Notes: generated by a model not told the origin, from the sequence alone. A stretch of DNA of 64,000 bases from Papilionanthe hookeriana x Papilionanthe teres (GCA_022702705.1 CM040433.1:18112682-18176681); one strand, 5' to 3'. Counted from the first letter of the stretch, positions 34,301 through 48,017 are shown. Program-made: numbers and translations.

Positions 34301-37300
34301 CTAGCAATATTGCGCTAAATTCTCCAAAACTATGAAGAGAACTCTATTTTCACCCAAAATCTTCAAAATTACCAAAATTCCCTTAAATCTTAAAAATCTC
34401 CAAATTCTTAAGATTTCACAATAAAATTATTAAAAACCATTTGAAATTATTCAAATTCCTCAAATTCAACCTAAATCTTCAAACTTAGCTAAAATCCCCA
34501 AAATTTCAAATGCTTATATGGTAAAAAATTCTCATTTCTTAACCAAACTCATTTTAAATCTCTCTAAATTACACAATTGATCTAAAATACTCCGCATTCC
34601 TTAAATCTAACCAAATTGCTCTAAATTCTCCAAAACTACTGGAAAATCCCAATTTTTACCAAAATTCTCCAAAATTACCAAAATACACTTAAAACCCTTA
34701 AAACCTCAAAAATCTCCAAATTCCTAAGATTTCTCCAAGAATCATTCAAAACCACTTCAAATTACCCAAATTCACCACAAATCCCCTAAAATTAGCGAAA
34801 TCCAAAAAATTCCAAAAATGCCCCTATGACCCAAAAATTCTCAACTCTTCACCAAAATCATTTTAAACCTCTCTAAATTACCCAATTAATCTAAAATACT
34901 TCACATTCCTTAAAACTAGTCAAATTACTTAATATTGTCCAAAACTTCCAAAATAAAATAATTTTCACTAAAATTCTCCTAAATTACCAAAATGCCCTTA
35001 AAACCCCAAAAATCACCAAATTTCTAAGATTACTCCAAAAATCATTATAAACCACTTCAAATAATTCAAATTGCCTAAATTCACCCCCAAAACTCCAATA
35101 ATTAGCAAAATTCCGAAAAATTCCAAAATGCCCCTTTGGCCGAAAAATTATCACTTCTTCACCGAAATCATTTTAAACCTCTCTGAATTACCCAATTGAT
35201 CTAAAATACTCTAATTTCTTAGAACTTGCGAATTTGCCTAAAATTCTCCAAAACTACCAAAATAACCCAATTTTTACCAAAATTCTCCAAAATTACTAAA
35301 ATGCATTTGAAATCTTACAAAACCCAAAAATCTCCAACTTTCTAAGATTTCCAAAAAATAAGTCTAATCCACTCCAAATTATTCAAATTGCTCAAATTCA
35401 ACCCTAATATATTAAAATGAGCCAAAATCCCAAAAATTTCAAAAACTCCTCCATGGCTAAAAAATTCTCATTTCTTCACCAAAATCATTTAAAACCTCTC
35501 TAAATTACCCAATTGATCTAAAATACTCTACATTCCTTAATACTGACCAAATTGCCCTAAATTCTCCAAAACTACTAAAAAAATCCAATTTTCACCAAAA
35601 TTTCTACAAAATTACCAAAATGCCCTTAAAACCTTAAAAATTCTAAAAATATTCAAATTTCTGAGATTTCACCAAAAACCATTATAAATCATTCCAAATT
35701 ATTTAAATTGCTAAAATTCACTCCAAATATCTCACAATTTGCCAAAATCCTAAAAATTCCTTAAATGCCCGTATGGCCCAAAAATTTTCATTTCATCACC
35801 GAAATCATTTTAAGCCTCTCCAAATTATGTAATTGATCTAAAATACTCCACAATCCCATAAGCTAGGCAAATTGCATTACTCCAAAACTACCAAAATAAC
35901 CAAAATTTCACCAAAATTCTCCATAATTACTAAAATACCCTTAAAATCCATAAAACACCACAAAAATCTCCAAATTCTTAGAATTTTTTCAAAAATCATT
36001 CTAAACCACTTTATATTATTCAAATTGCCCAAATTCATGCCAAATCTCTCAAAAGTAGCCAAAATTCCAAAAACTTCCGAAATGGCCCTATGGCCTAAAA
36101 AATATCATTTCTTCACCAAAATTATTTTAAAGCTCTCTGACTTACATAATTGATCTAAAATACTCCACAATCTTTAAAACTTATCAAATTGCCCAAAATT
36201 CTCCAAAACTACTAAAATAACCCACTTTTTACCAAATCTCAAAAATTACCAAAATGCCCTAAAACCCTAATAATCCCAAAAATTTTCAAGTTTCTAATAA
36301 TTCGCCTAAAATCATTCTAATCTACTCTAAATTATTCAAATTGCTCAAATTCACCCAATTCTCGCCAAAATCCCAAAAATTTCAAAAACACCCCTATGGC
36401 CCAAAAATTCCAAAAACACCCCTATGGCCCAAAAATTCCCATTTCTACATGAAAATCATTTAAAACCTCTCCAAGTTACCCAACTAATCTAAAATACTCC
36501 ACATTTCTTAAAACTATTCAAATTGCCACAAATTCTCCAAAACTAACAAACTAACCAATTTTTCACAAAAATTCTCCAAAATTACCAAAACGCTCTTAAA
36601 ACCATAAAAATCCCAAAAAATCTTCAAATTCCTATGATTTCAAAAAAAAATCATTCTAAGCTACAGCAATTAATTCAAATTGCCAAATTCACTCCAAATC
36701 TCCCAAAACTAGCCAAAATCCCAAAAATACCAAAAATGCCCCTATGCCCAAAACAATTTCATTTCATCACCAAAACCATTTTAAACCTCTCTAAATTACC
36801 CAATTGATCTAAAATACTCCACATTCCTTAAAGCAAGCCAAACTGCATTAAATTCTCCAAGACTACTAACTAACCTAAATTTCACCAGAATTCTCCAAAA
36901 TTATTAAAATACTCTTAAAACCCATAAAGTTCCAAAAATCTCCAAATTCCTAAGATTTCTCTAAAATCACTCTAAACACTTCAAATAATTAAAATTGCCC
37001 AAATTCACCTCAAATCCCATAAAATTAGCAAAAATCTCAAAAACTCTGAAAATGCCCCTGTGACCAAAAAATTCTTAATTATTCATAAAAAATCATTTTA
37101 AACCTCTCTAAATTACCCAATTAATCTATTATACTTTCCATTCCTTAAAATTAGTCAAATTGGCTTATATTCTCAAAAACTACCAAAATAACCTATTTTT
37201 CACTAAAATTCTCCAAAATTACCAACATACCTTTAAAACCCTAAAAAAACCCAAATATCTCCAAATTCCTAAGATTTCACCAAAAATCATTCTAAACCAC

Positions 37301-40300
37301 TCCAAATTACTAAATATTACCAAATTTACCCAAATCTCCCAAAATTAGTCAAAATCCCAAAAAATTCCGAAAATGCCTCTATGGCCCAAAAATTCTCATT
37401 TCTTAGCAAAATCGTTTTAAACCTCTTCAAATTACTCAATTGATCTAAAATACTTCACATTCCTCAAAACTAGCCAAATTGTCCTAAATTCTCTATAAAA
37501 ACCATGATGACACTATTTCCACAAAAGTTCCCCAAATTTACCAAAATCCCTTAAAAACCTAAAAATTTTAAAAATCTCCAAATTCCTAAGATTCCACTAA
37601 AAATCATTCTAAGCCACTCCAAATTACTCAAATTGCCAAATTCACCCCAAATCTCCCAAAATTAGTTAAATTCAAAAAGTCTCCAAAATGCTCCTATGGC
37701 AATAATTTCTTCACCAAAATAATTTTAAACGTCTCTGAAATACCCAATTGGTCTAAAGTACTCCACAATCCTTAAAACTTGCAAAATTGCCCAAAATTCT
37801 CCAAAACTACCAAAATAACCCAATTTTTATAAAAATTCTCCAAAATTACCAATATGCCCATTAAACCCAAAAAATCCCAAAAAATCTCCGAGTTTCTAAG
37901 ATTTCACCAAAATTTAGTCTAATCCACTTCATTTTATTCAAATTGTTCAAATTCACCCATAATATCCCAAAATTGGTCAAAATCCCAAAATTTCAAAAGA
38001 CGCCCCTATGACCCAAAAATTCAAAAAACACCCCTATGACCCAAAAATTCTCATTTCATTACCAAAATCATTTAAAACCACTCCAAATTACCGAACTAAT
38101 CTAAAATACTCAACTTGCCTAAATCAAGTCAAATTGATCTAGATTATCCAAAACAACCAAAATAACCTATTTTTCACCAAAATTACCAAAATGCCCATAA
38201 ATCCCTAAAAATACCAATAATCTCCAAATTCCTATGATTTCACTAAAAATCATTCTAAGCCACTCCAAAGTATTCAAGTTTCCCTAATTCACCACAAATT
38301 TGCCTAAATGAGCCAAAATCTCAAAATTTCCAAAAATGACTCTATGGCCCAAAAATTTTCATTTCTTCACCAAAATCATTTTAAATCTCTCCAAATTACC
38401 CAATTGATCTAAGATACTACACATTCCAGAAAAGCTGCCAAATTGCCCTAAATTCTCCAAAACTACCAAAATAACCCAATTTTCATCAAAATTACCAAAA
38501 TGCTTTAAAATCCCTAAAACTCCTAAAAATCTCCAAATTCTTAAGATTTCACTAAAAATCATTCTAAACCACTCCAAATTATTCAAATTGCCCAAATTCA
38601 ATTAAAATTAGCCAAAATACCAAAAATTCTCAAAATGCCCTCATGGCCCCAATATTCTTATTTCTTCACCAAAATCATTTTAAACCCCTCCAAATTACAC
38701 AATTAATCTAAGTACTCCACATTCCTTAAAACTAGCCAAATTGCCCTAAATTCACCAAAACTAACAAAATGACCCAATTTTCACGAAATTCTCCAAAATT
38801 AACAAAATGCATTTAAAACCCTAAAAATCTTAAAAATCTCTAAATTCCTATATTTTGACCAAAAATCATTATAAACCACTTCAAATTATTTAAATTGCCC
38901 AAATACACCCAAAATCTCCTTAAATTGGCCAAAATCCCAACAAATCTCAAAACGCCCCTATGGCAAAAAAATTCTCATTTCTTCGTCCAATTATTTTAAA
39001 ACCTCTCCAAACTACCCAATTGATCTAAATTACTCCACATTCCTTAAAATTAGCCAAATTTCCCTAGATTCTCCGAAACTATCAAAATAACTCATTATTC
39101 ACCAAAACTCTTCAAAATTACCAAAATGCCCTTAAAACCTTAAAAGTCCCAAAAATCTTCAAATTTCTAAGATTTCAACAAATATCATTCTAAACCACTC
39201 CAAATTATTCAAATTGTCAAATTCACCCCAAAATTAGCAAAAATCCCAAAATTCCCAAAATGCTTCTATAGCAAAAAAAATTCTCATTTCTTCACTAAAA
39301 TCATTTTAAACCTCTTCAAATTGCACGATAAATCTAAAAGAGTCCACATTCCTTAAAACTAGCAACTTGCCATAAATTCTCAAAAACTACCAAAATAACC
39401 CAATTTTGACCACAATTCTCCAAGTTTACCAAAATGCCCTTGAAACCCTAAAAACCCAATAAATCTCCAATTTACTAAGATTTCACAAAAAGTCATTCTA
39501 AACCACTTTAAATTATTCAAATTACCTAAATTCAACCCAAATTTCTCAAAATAAGCTAAAATCCCAAAATTTCCGAAAATGCCCCAATGGCAAAAGATTC
39601 TCATTTCTTCACCAAAATCATTATAAATCTCTCTAATTTACACAATTGATCTAAAATACTCCACATTCCTTAAAACAAGCTAAATTGCCCTAAAATCTCT
39701 GAAACTACCAAAATAACACAATTTTCAACAAAATGCCATTAAAGCCTAAAAAATTCTAAAAATCTCCAAATTCCTACGATTTCACCAATAACCATTCTAA
39801 GCTAGTCTAAATTATTCAAACTACCAAAAAATACCCTAAAAACCCTAAAAATTACAAAATCTTCAAATTCCTAAGATTTCACCAAAAATCATTTTAAACC
39901 ACTTCAAATTATTCAAACTGCCAAAATCACCTAAAATCTCCCAAAATTAGCCATAATCCCAAAATATTCCAAAATGCCCATATGGCCCGAAAATTCTTAT
40001 TTCTTCACCAAAATCAATTTAAACCTATCTGAATTACTTGATTGATCTAAATTACTCTACATTCTTTAAAACTAGTCAAATTGCATTACATTCTCCAAAA
40101 CTATCCAAATAACCTAATTTATACCAAAATTGTCCAAAACTACAAAGACGCCATTAAAACCCTAAAAATCTCTGAATTCCGAATGCATCACCAAAAGTAT
40201 TCCAAACCACTACAAATTATTCAAATTGCCCAAATTCATCCAAAATCCCCAAGAACTAGCCAAAATCTGGAAAATTCCCAAAATGCCTCTGTGGCCCAAA

Positions 40301-43300
40301 AATTCTCAATTCTTCACCAAAATTATTTTAAACCTCTCAAAATTACCCAACTGATCCAAAATACTCCACATTCCTTAAAACTATCCATATTGCCCTAAAT
40401 TCTCCAAAACTACCAAAATAACCCACTTTTCACCCAAATTCTCCAAAATATCCAAATTGTACTTAAAACCCTAAAAATCCCAAAAATATCCAAATTCCTA
40501 AAATTTCAAAAAAAAATCATTAAAAAAACTTCAAATTATTTAAATTCTTCAAATTTACCCCAAATCTCCCAAAACTAGCCAAAATCCCAAATATTCTCAA
40601 AATGCTTGTGTTGTTCAAAAATTTTCTATTTATTCAACAAAATCATTTTAATTCTTTCAAAATCACACAATTGATCTAAAATACTCAACTTTCCTTAAAT
40701 CTAGCCAAATTGTCCTAAATTCTCCTAAACTAAACAAAAAAACACCATTTTTTACAAAAATTCTCCAAAATTACCAAAATGCCCTTAAAACACTTAAAAA
40801 CCCAAAAATCACCAAATTCCTAAGATTTCTCCAAAAATCATTCAAAACCACTTCAAATTGTTCAAATCCACCATAATTAGCCAAATACAAAAAATTTTCA
40901 AAATGCCTCTATGGCCTAAAAATCATTTTAAACCTCTCCAAATTACCGAATTGATCTAAAATACACCACATTCCTTAAAACTAGCCAAATTGCCTAATAT
41001 TATCCAAAACTACTAAGATAACACAATCTTCACTAAAATTCTCCAAAATTACCAAAATACCCTTAAAACCCAAAAAATCTTCAAACTCCTAAAATTTCTC
41101 CAATACTCGTTCTAAACCACTTCAAATTATTCAATTTGCCCAAATTAACCCCAAATCTCCAACAATTAGTCAAAATTCAAAAAATTTCCAAAATGCCTCT
41201 ATTGCACAAAAAATTTTCATTTTTACACCAAAATTATTTTAAACCTCTCCAAATTACCCAATTGATCTAAAATACAACACATTCCTTAAAACTTGCCAAG
41301 TAGCATTAATTTCTCCAAAACTACCAAAATAACCCAATTTTTACCAAAATTCTCCAAAATTACCAAAATGTTTTTAAAACCCTAAAAATCTCAAAAATCT
41401 CCAAATTCCTAATATCAAAAATTGTTCTAAACCACTCCAAATTATCCAAATTGCCCAAATTCACCCAAAATCTTCAATAGTTTACTAAACTCCAAAAATT
41501 CCCAAAATACCCCTATGGACCAAAAATTTTCATTTCTTTACCAAAATTATTTTAAACATCTCCAAATTAACTGATTGATTTGAAATACAACAATTCCTTA
41601 AAACTTGCCAAGTTGCCTTAAATTCTCCAAAACTACCAAAATAATCCAATTTTCACAAAAATTCTCTAAAATTACCAAAATGCTTTTAAAACCCTAAAAA
41701 TCTAAAAAAACTCCAAATTCCTAATATTTCACCAAAAATCATTCTAAACCACTCCAAATTATTCAAATTTCCCAAATTCATACAAAAGCTCCGAAAATTA
41801 GCTAAAATCCCAAAAGTTCCCAAAAATGCCTCTATGGCCCAAAAATTTTCATTTCTTGACCAAAATCATTTTATACCTCTCCAAATTATCCAATTGATCT
41901 AAAATACAACACATTCCTTAAAACTACCAATATAACCCAATTTTCACCAAAATTCTCTAAAATTACCAAAATGCTTTTAAAACCCTAAAAATGGTCAAAA
42001 TCTCCAAATTTCTAAGATTTCACAAAAAATCGTTCTATACCACTCCAAGTTATTCAAATTAAATTCACCCAAAATTAGCCAAAATCCCAAAAATTTCCAA
42101 AATCCCCCTATGGCCCAAATATTTTGATTTCTTCACAAAAATCATTTTAAACCTCTCCAAATTATCCAATTGATCTAAAATACTACACATTCCTTAAAAT
42201 TTGCCAAATTACCTTAAATTCTCCAAAACTTCCAAAATAACCCAATTTTCACTAATATTCTTCAAAATTGCCAAAATGCTTTTAAAACCTCACAATTCGC
42301 AAAAATCTTGAAATTCCTAAGTTTTTACCAAAATTCATCCTAAAACACTCTAAAGTTTTCAACATCCCATAATAAGCCAAAATCCCAAACATTTGCAAAC
42401 TTCTCCTTTGACCTAATAATTCTCATTTCTCACCAAAATCATTTTAAACCTCTCCAAATTACCGAATTAATATAAATACTCCATATTTTTTAAAACTAAC
42501 CAAATTGCCCTAAATACTCAAAAAAACCAAAATAATCTAATTTTCACCAAAATTCTCCAAATTTACCAAAATTCGCTTAAGAACCTAAAAATTTCAAAAT
42601 TCTATAAATTCTTAAGATTTCTTTAAAGATCATTCTAAACCACTCTACCTTTATCAAATTGCCCAAATTCATCCTAAATATCTCAAAATTAGCAAAAATT
42701 CTAAAAAGTTTCAAAATGATTTTTAATGCCCCAAAAATTATCATCTCTTCATCGAAATCATTTTCAACCATACTAAATTACCCAATTAATCGAAATACTC
42801 CGCATCCCTTCAAATTTGCCAAATTTCCAAAGATCTCCAAAACTAATAAAATAACATATTTTTCACCAAAATCCAAAATTACCAAAATGCCCTTAAAACC
42901 CTAATAATACAAAAAAATCCAAGTTTCTAAGATTTCGCCAAAAATCACTCTAATGTACTCCAAATTACTTAAATTACCCAAATTCACTCCACATCGCTCC
43001 AAATTAGCCAAAATCCCAAAAATTCCAAAATGCCTCTATGGCCCAAAAATTCTCATTTTTTCACCAAAATCATTTAAAACCTCTCCAAATTACCCATTTG
43101 ATCTAAAATACTTCACATTCCTTAATACTAGCCAAATTGCCTAAAATTCTTTAAAACTACCAAAATAACCAATTTTTCACCAAAATTTCTCCTAAATTAC
43201 CAAAATACCCTTAAAACCCAAAAATTTCCAAAAATCTCCAAATTCCTAAGATTTCACAAAAAAATAATCGTAAACTACTTCAAATTGTTCAAATTGCTCA

Positions 43301-43590
43301 AATTCACCCTAAATATCCCAAAATTAGCTAAATTCCCAAAAATTCCTCAAATTCCACTATGACCCAAAAATTCGCATTTCATCACCAAAATCATTTTAAC
43401 TTTCTCCAAATTACCCAATTGATCTAAAATGTTCCACATTCCTTTCCTTAAAACTAGCTAAATTGTATTAAATTCTTCAAAACTACCAAAATAACCCAAA
43501 TTTCACCAAAATTCTCCAAAACTACCAAAATGCCTTTAAACCCCTAAAAATCCCAAAAATTTACAAATTCCTAAGATTTTATCAAAAGTC
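28361..43590. repeat. ~15-kb satellite array, monomer about 317 bp
   Basis: A-rich, G-poor tandem array of some 46-50 diverged monomers. The landmark AATTCCTAAGATTTCACC recurs at about 28430, 28742, 29062, 29347, 29664, 29980, 30287, 30603, 30920 and 31239, giving spacings of 285-320 bases, mostly 316-320. Each monomer has two related halves: CATTCTAAACCACTCCAAAT followed by TATTCAAATTGCCC, and CATTTTAAACCTCTCCAAAT followed by TACCCAATTGATC, about 130 and 187 bp apart. AAAATGCCC(T)TATGG(CCC) is another fixed point. Open frames inside (such as 31284-31523) are by-products of the repeat. No gene is seen. Confidence 0.93.
32300..32590. repeat. Unclassified ~290-bp insert in the satellite
   Basis: Sequence unlike the monomer, interrupting the array; the array resumes at 32591 in a different phase. 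It has TATAAATAG-like text (32369), short inverted repeats (TAGAATC/GATTCTA at 32385-32401 and CTCTCAT/ATGAGAG at 32471-32489) and a repeated GAGATATCATG (32487, 32500). No terminal inverted repeats or target duplication could be fixed. A small solo LTR or a MITE relic is possible. Confidence 0.6.
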
Positions 43591-43735
43591 AATTCTAAAG
43601 AGAATCAAGATTTGGTTTGAATTTCTAAATAGTGGGTTCCATCTCTAGTCTTCTAGGATAGTCAAGGAAAAATCCTATGGCTAGATCCTAAGCACTAAAA
43701 GGATAGAAAAGACCTCATAAAAAATGAGGTCAACA
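43591..43735 (-). repeat. Stub of element B 3' LTR
   Basis: Matches the end of the A LTRs (AGAGAATCAAGATTTGG through GAGGTCAACA; compare 3051-3188). The rest of the LTR is replaced by the satellite, which joins it within CAATTCTAAAGAGAATC. Confidence 0.85.
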
Positions 43736-44437
43736 AATGGACCCCCAATAGGTGTGGTGTGCTTAGCCAAGCACACCGCGCGTATTGGTGTTGAATGAAG
43801 AGATCAACAAAACCAACACAGACGTCTAAGTGTCACACTTAGAACAAAGCGTAGAAACTTTCCGCTAGGGAGTATCAGGTAAATCTCCAAGACTGAAAAT
43901 TCCAGAAGTCTCGCTGGGGAAAAGGAGGTGAATTCCAAATCACAAGATATGGAGAGACCGGATTTCAAATTTGTTTCATTTTTTTATTTCAAGTTTTAAT
44001 TTTGAGTTTGATTTAAATTGAAGTTGGATTCAAGGTTGATTTCAAGATTGATTCCGTGGAAATTCTGAATTTTAAAGTGAGAATTGGAGCCTAGGTTCCA
44101 ACCTCGGAATTGCAAAGAGAACTAGAATTTAGTTACCAGCCTCGAATTGAGAATCAAAATCGATGAGAATCAGAATTTGGGTACTTATCTCGAAAAGGAT
44201 GAGAATCATAATTTAGGTACTGATCTCGAAATGAGAACTGGAAGTTAAATACCAGTCTCGAAAGAGAGAGTTAAAATTTAGGTATCAATCTCAGAAAGAG
44301 AGTCAGAATTTATGTACCGACCTCGAAAGGAGAGAACTGGGATTTAGGTACCAGTCTCGAAAGAGATGGGAATCAGAGTTTAGGTACTAATCCCGAGAAT
44401 TTGGGAGTGCGGAAAAGGTTCTCAGAAAGAGTACGAG
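43736..44437 (-). other. Polypurine tract and diverged short repeats, element B 3' UTR
   Basis: The polypurine tract (43736-43750, minus strand) is followed by text shared with A (GTGTGGTGTGCT, CGTATTGG, GGGGAAAAGGAGGTGAAT). From about 44100 a loose ~36-40 bp repeat (GAGAATCAGAATTTAGGTACC(A)) appears, related to one half of A's 71-bp unit. No gene. Confidence 0.7.
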
Positions 44438-45620
44438 ATTGACGGTCACTGGTGTTAGGATGCCTTGTTGGTCTTATACCCAAGTCGGAGGATTAGAATG
44501 CGAAAAAGTTTCTCGGAAGGATGCGGGATTGGCGGTCACCGAGGTTAGGATGCCTTGTCGGTCTTATACCCAAGTCGGAGGATTAGAATGCGGAAATGTT
44601 TCTCGGATAGGATGCGGGATTGGCGGTCACCGAGGTTAGGATGCCTTGTCGGTCTTATACCCAAGTCGGAGGATTAGAATGCAGAAAAGTTTCTCGGATA
44701 GGATGCGGGATTGGCGGTCACCGAGGTTAGGATGCCTTGTCGGTCTTATACCCAATTCAAAGGATTAGAATGCGGAAAAGTTTCTCGAAAGGATGCGGGA
44801 TTGGCGGTCACTGAGGTTAGGATGCCTTGTCAATCTTATACCCAAGTCAGAGGATTAGAATGCAGAAAAGTTTCTCGTAAGGATGCGTGATTGGAGGTCA
44901 CCAAGGTTAGGATGCCTTGTCGGTCTTATACCCAAGTCGGAGGATTAGAATGCGGAAAAGTTTCTCGGAAAGATGCGAGATTGGAGGTCACCAAGGTTAG
45001 GATGCCTTGTCGGTCTTATCCCAAGTAGGAGGATTATAATACGGAAAAGTTTCTCGGAAGGATGCGGGTTTGGCGGTCACCGAGGTTAGGATGCCTTGTT
45101 GGTCTTATACCCAAGTTGGAGGATTAGAATGCAGAAACGTTTCTTGGAAGGATGCGGGATTGGCGGTCACCGAGGTTAGGATGCCTTGTCGATCTTATAC
45201 CCAAGTCGGAGGATTAGAATGTGAAAAAGTTTCTCGAAAGGATGCGAGATTGGTGGTCACCGAGGTTAGGATGCCTTGTCCGTCTTATACCCAAGTCGGA
45301 GGATTAGAATGCGGAAAAGTTTCTCGGAAGGATGCGGGATTGGTGGTCACCGAGGTTAGGATGCCTTGTCGGTCTTATACCCAAGTCGGAGGATTAGAAT
45401 GCGAAAAAGTTTCTATGAAGGATGCGGGATTGGCGGTCACCGAGGTTAGGATGCCTTGTCAGTCTTATACCCAAGTTAGAGGATTAGAATGCGGAAAAGT
45501 TTCTCGAAAGGATACGGAATTGGTGGTCACCAAGGTTAGGATGCCTTGTCGGTCTTATACCCAAGTCGGAGGATTAGAATGCGGAAAAGTTTCTAGGAAG
45601 GATGCGGGATTGGCGGAAAT
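44438..45620. repeat. 90-bp tandem repeat in element B 3' UTR
   Basis: About 13 copies of a 90-91 bp unit containing GAGGTTAGGATGCCTTGTCG (at 44541, 44632, 44723, 44813 and on), CTTATACCCAAGTCGGAGG and AAAAGTTTCTCGGAAGGATG. Where the spacing is exactly 90, the plus strand stays open and encodes a 30-residue repeat (for example 45070-45711). This strand is antisense to the element, so I do not call a gene. It sits at the same place as A's unrelated 71-bp array. Confidence 0.93.
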
Positions 45621-46596
45621 TCAGAGAAGAGAATCGAAATTTGAGTATCAATCTCGAAATGAGAACTGGAAGTTAGGTACCAGTCTCAGAAAGATGGGAA
45701 CTGAAATTTAGGTACCAATCCCAAAAGTTTGTATTTGATTTGGGTTTTGAAGATTCTGTGGAAAATTTAGTGTAGTAGAAGATTGGAATGAGACATGAAA
45801 GTGTTTCACATCCCGAGAGAGTTGATCGAAGTTTGATTATTCTGTGAAGGATATGAATCCATGCCATCAGAACCAAATCAAAAATTTCATGGTTCTGTGT
45901 CAGTAGACTCAGTCGACCTTCTCAAAAGAGGGAAGGAATCGTGGAGAGTCGAAAGAATTTGAGAATGTATCGAGGCTGGGGATTTCAGATTCGGAGTTCA
46001 TTTTCATTGTCTTTGTTTTTAGTGACTTGATTTTGTTTTGATTTTTAACTTTTGTTTGAAATTTCATTTTGATTCAGGTTTTCATTCATTTATTTTTTTT
46101 TGCAATTTGAGATTTTGAGTTGATTCGCTTTGAGTTTCGGTTTTGTGTTTTATTTGGAATTTGAGTTAAAATTTTTATTTTGTTGTTATTATTTTACTGG
46201 ATTTTTTTTATTCCATTTTTATGTTATATTCAAACCGTTCTTCGTTCAACTTTCTTTAAATTGGGTCAAACTCAGCTTTAGTGGCGTTTGCAGTCAATTG
46301 TACAAAACTGAAGGCAACACACGACATAGTCGTTTCCATTAAAAATGTCGAAAGTACATCAGGTGATTCCATCAAAACATTTCTGATGGCATTTTTCTGA
46401 AAACGAATTTTTACAAAATCCATGTATGTCTGAACACAGACTATACTGATATCTTCATGTATTCTGACAAAATTGTCTGTTTGATTCATCCATGTCTGAA
46501 AAGTAAACTGCATAGGTGATAACATCACCTTCTAAGCCGCTTCCGAAGGAGAATCCTACGTAAGTGTGCTTTAGAGGTGTGCTGCTACCATGTAGC
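45621..46596 (-). other. Element B 3' UTR spacer
   Basis: Non-coding. 45860-45930 and 46250-46596 match the region downstream of ALKBH in element A (for example GGTGATGTTAT on the minus strand, and the text after the stop codon). T-rich in the middle. Short open frames are judged spurious. Confidence 0.6.
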
Positions 46597-46665
46597 TTAC
46601 AGCTCGTAGGGCTGCAAATTTTCTAATTCTGGATCTGGTCGGAAGTAGACCGGAATCTTGCTCTC
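46597..46665 (-). pseudogene. C-terminal end of element B ALKBH gene
   Basis: Minus-strand codons for SKIPVYFRPDPELENLQPYEL then TAA (46597-46599), matching the end of the A copy (KISFHFQPDPKLESLQPYKL). It is separated from the rest of the gene by the Athila insertion; 46661-46665 is the target duplication. Confidence 0.85.
46661..46665. other. Target-site duplication (left)
   Basis: CTCTC directly before the Athila 5' LTR (TGATCTATAA). It is identical to 58999-59003 after the 3' LTR. Confidence 0.93.
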
Positions 46666-48011
46666 TGATCTATAAAAAAATACCTATTTCGTTATGTCTT
46701 AATTCTTATCAATTAAGGATATTATGCTTTAATGAAAGGTATTTTTTCTGTGTTTTTGGATGTAGGTAATGTAAAAAGGTCCAAAAAGGAAAAAGAAGAA
46801 AAAAGGAGCAAAAATGGAGCAAAATACAAAAAGTATAAAAAAATTATGGCCTGGCGCCTAAACGCCAGACTCGATACAAAAACTGTCAAGTTTTTGACAA
46901 CGTTTGATCAGTTATTTTGACAGAGTGAGTGGTTATTGGACATTCTAGAAAACTGGCAGTTGTTCCTGGATAATAGGACATGTGATACATTGCATTTGGA
47001 CGCTCCAAAACAGTATTAAACGCGAAGAGGTGCGAGCCAAAGTGAAGAGGTGCAAAGAACTGGAAGAGGTGTCCGGCGCCTAGGTGCCAGATTCCGGCGC
47101 CTAGGCCCCAGACCGACCTTCTAGAAGATTCATTGAATGTGGACATGTTTTGAAGAGGTGCCTCAAGGCAACCCTTGAAGCCTATAAATAGGGATCCATT
47201 TCTTCAGAAAACGTGCCCCTCCCATTGTAACCCTTTCTCTTATCCACTTTAGGACCTCTCATCCTTAGAGAGAAATAGAGAAAGAAATTTAGGGCCAAAT
47301 TTTGTTTAGTTTAGTGAGTTTATTTTCAAGTTGTTGCATCTGGAGTTCATTACACTGTGGAGTCAGTTGGAATCAAAAGATCTGTAGAAGGAATATTTGA
47401 GATAAGTATTTTACATTTGATTCAAAGATTATTTATTATGTTTTGTTGTTTATTTTCAATGTGTTCTGAGTAGTTAGTTTACTTTCTTCCTTCAATTATG
47501 AAGAGATAGATAAGATAATATAAAGATTCGATGGAGAATTGGAATTCAAAATATTTTCAAAACATTATGATGACATTAATACCTGATCTTACTTTACTTT
47601 TTAAATTGGCCATTTAAATTATTAAAACCTGTTGAAGAGTTTTGAGACCTTGAAGGAAAGAAAGTTGTTTATTTTATAGTTTTCATAAATCATTTTATTA
47701 TTGTTTTCTTTATTTGCATCTAGTAAATTAATAGTAATTTAGAGGATAAAAAGATATTTTATAAATATAATATTTAGAAAATCTATTACTATAACTTTTC
47801 CCCGTGGGATCGATACTGGGGTTATTAAAGAAAACCCTATATTACTTGAAACGATACGTATACTTGCGTAGTATCCCTAATGTGTAAAAAAATATTTTCT
47901 AAAAATTTTACATTATTTTGATATTATACACTAGCCGCTATTTATAAATTGGGTCAAGCTTTTGGCCATCTTTTGGAAGCGAATATTACTGCATTATTTG
48001 CGGTCGGGTCA
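46666..48011 (+). repeat. 5' LTR of Athila element 2
   Basis: TGATCTATAAAAAA to GTCGGGTCA. Contains TATAAATA (47183-47190) and GC palindromes upstream of it at 46853-46866 (partly deleted), 47075-47088 and 47096-47109. It is shorter than the 3' LTR mainly because one palindrome of the first pair and one short GAGGTGCGAGCC repeat are missing. Confidence 0.95.
47183..47190 (+). promoter_or_regulatory. TATA box of the Athila 2 LTR promoter
   Basis: TATAAATA in the sequence GAAGCCTATAAATAGGG, with transcription expected to start roughly 30 bases on. The 3' LTR has TATAAATT at 58157-58164. Palindrome pairs lie about 75-110 bases upstream. Confidence 0.75.
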
Positions 48012-48017
48012 AGTTTT

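Noticed and set aside
44438..45620. Possible CRISPR array (regular repeats)
   Set aside because: Repeat units are contiguous with no variable spacers, in a plant retrotransposon 3' UTR.
46256..46528. Minus-strand 90-codon frame downstream of B's ALKBH
   Set aside because: It lies after the ALKBH stop in the 3' UTR, and its counterpart in A (4626-4883) differs in length and text; no domain.
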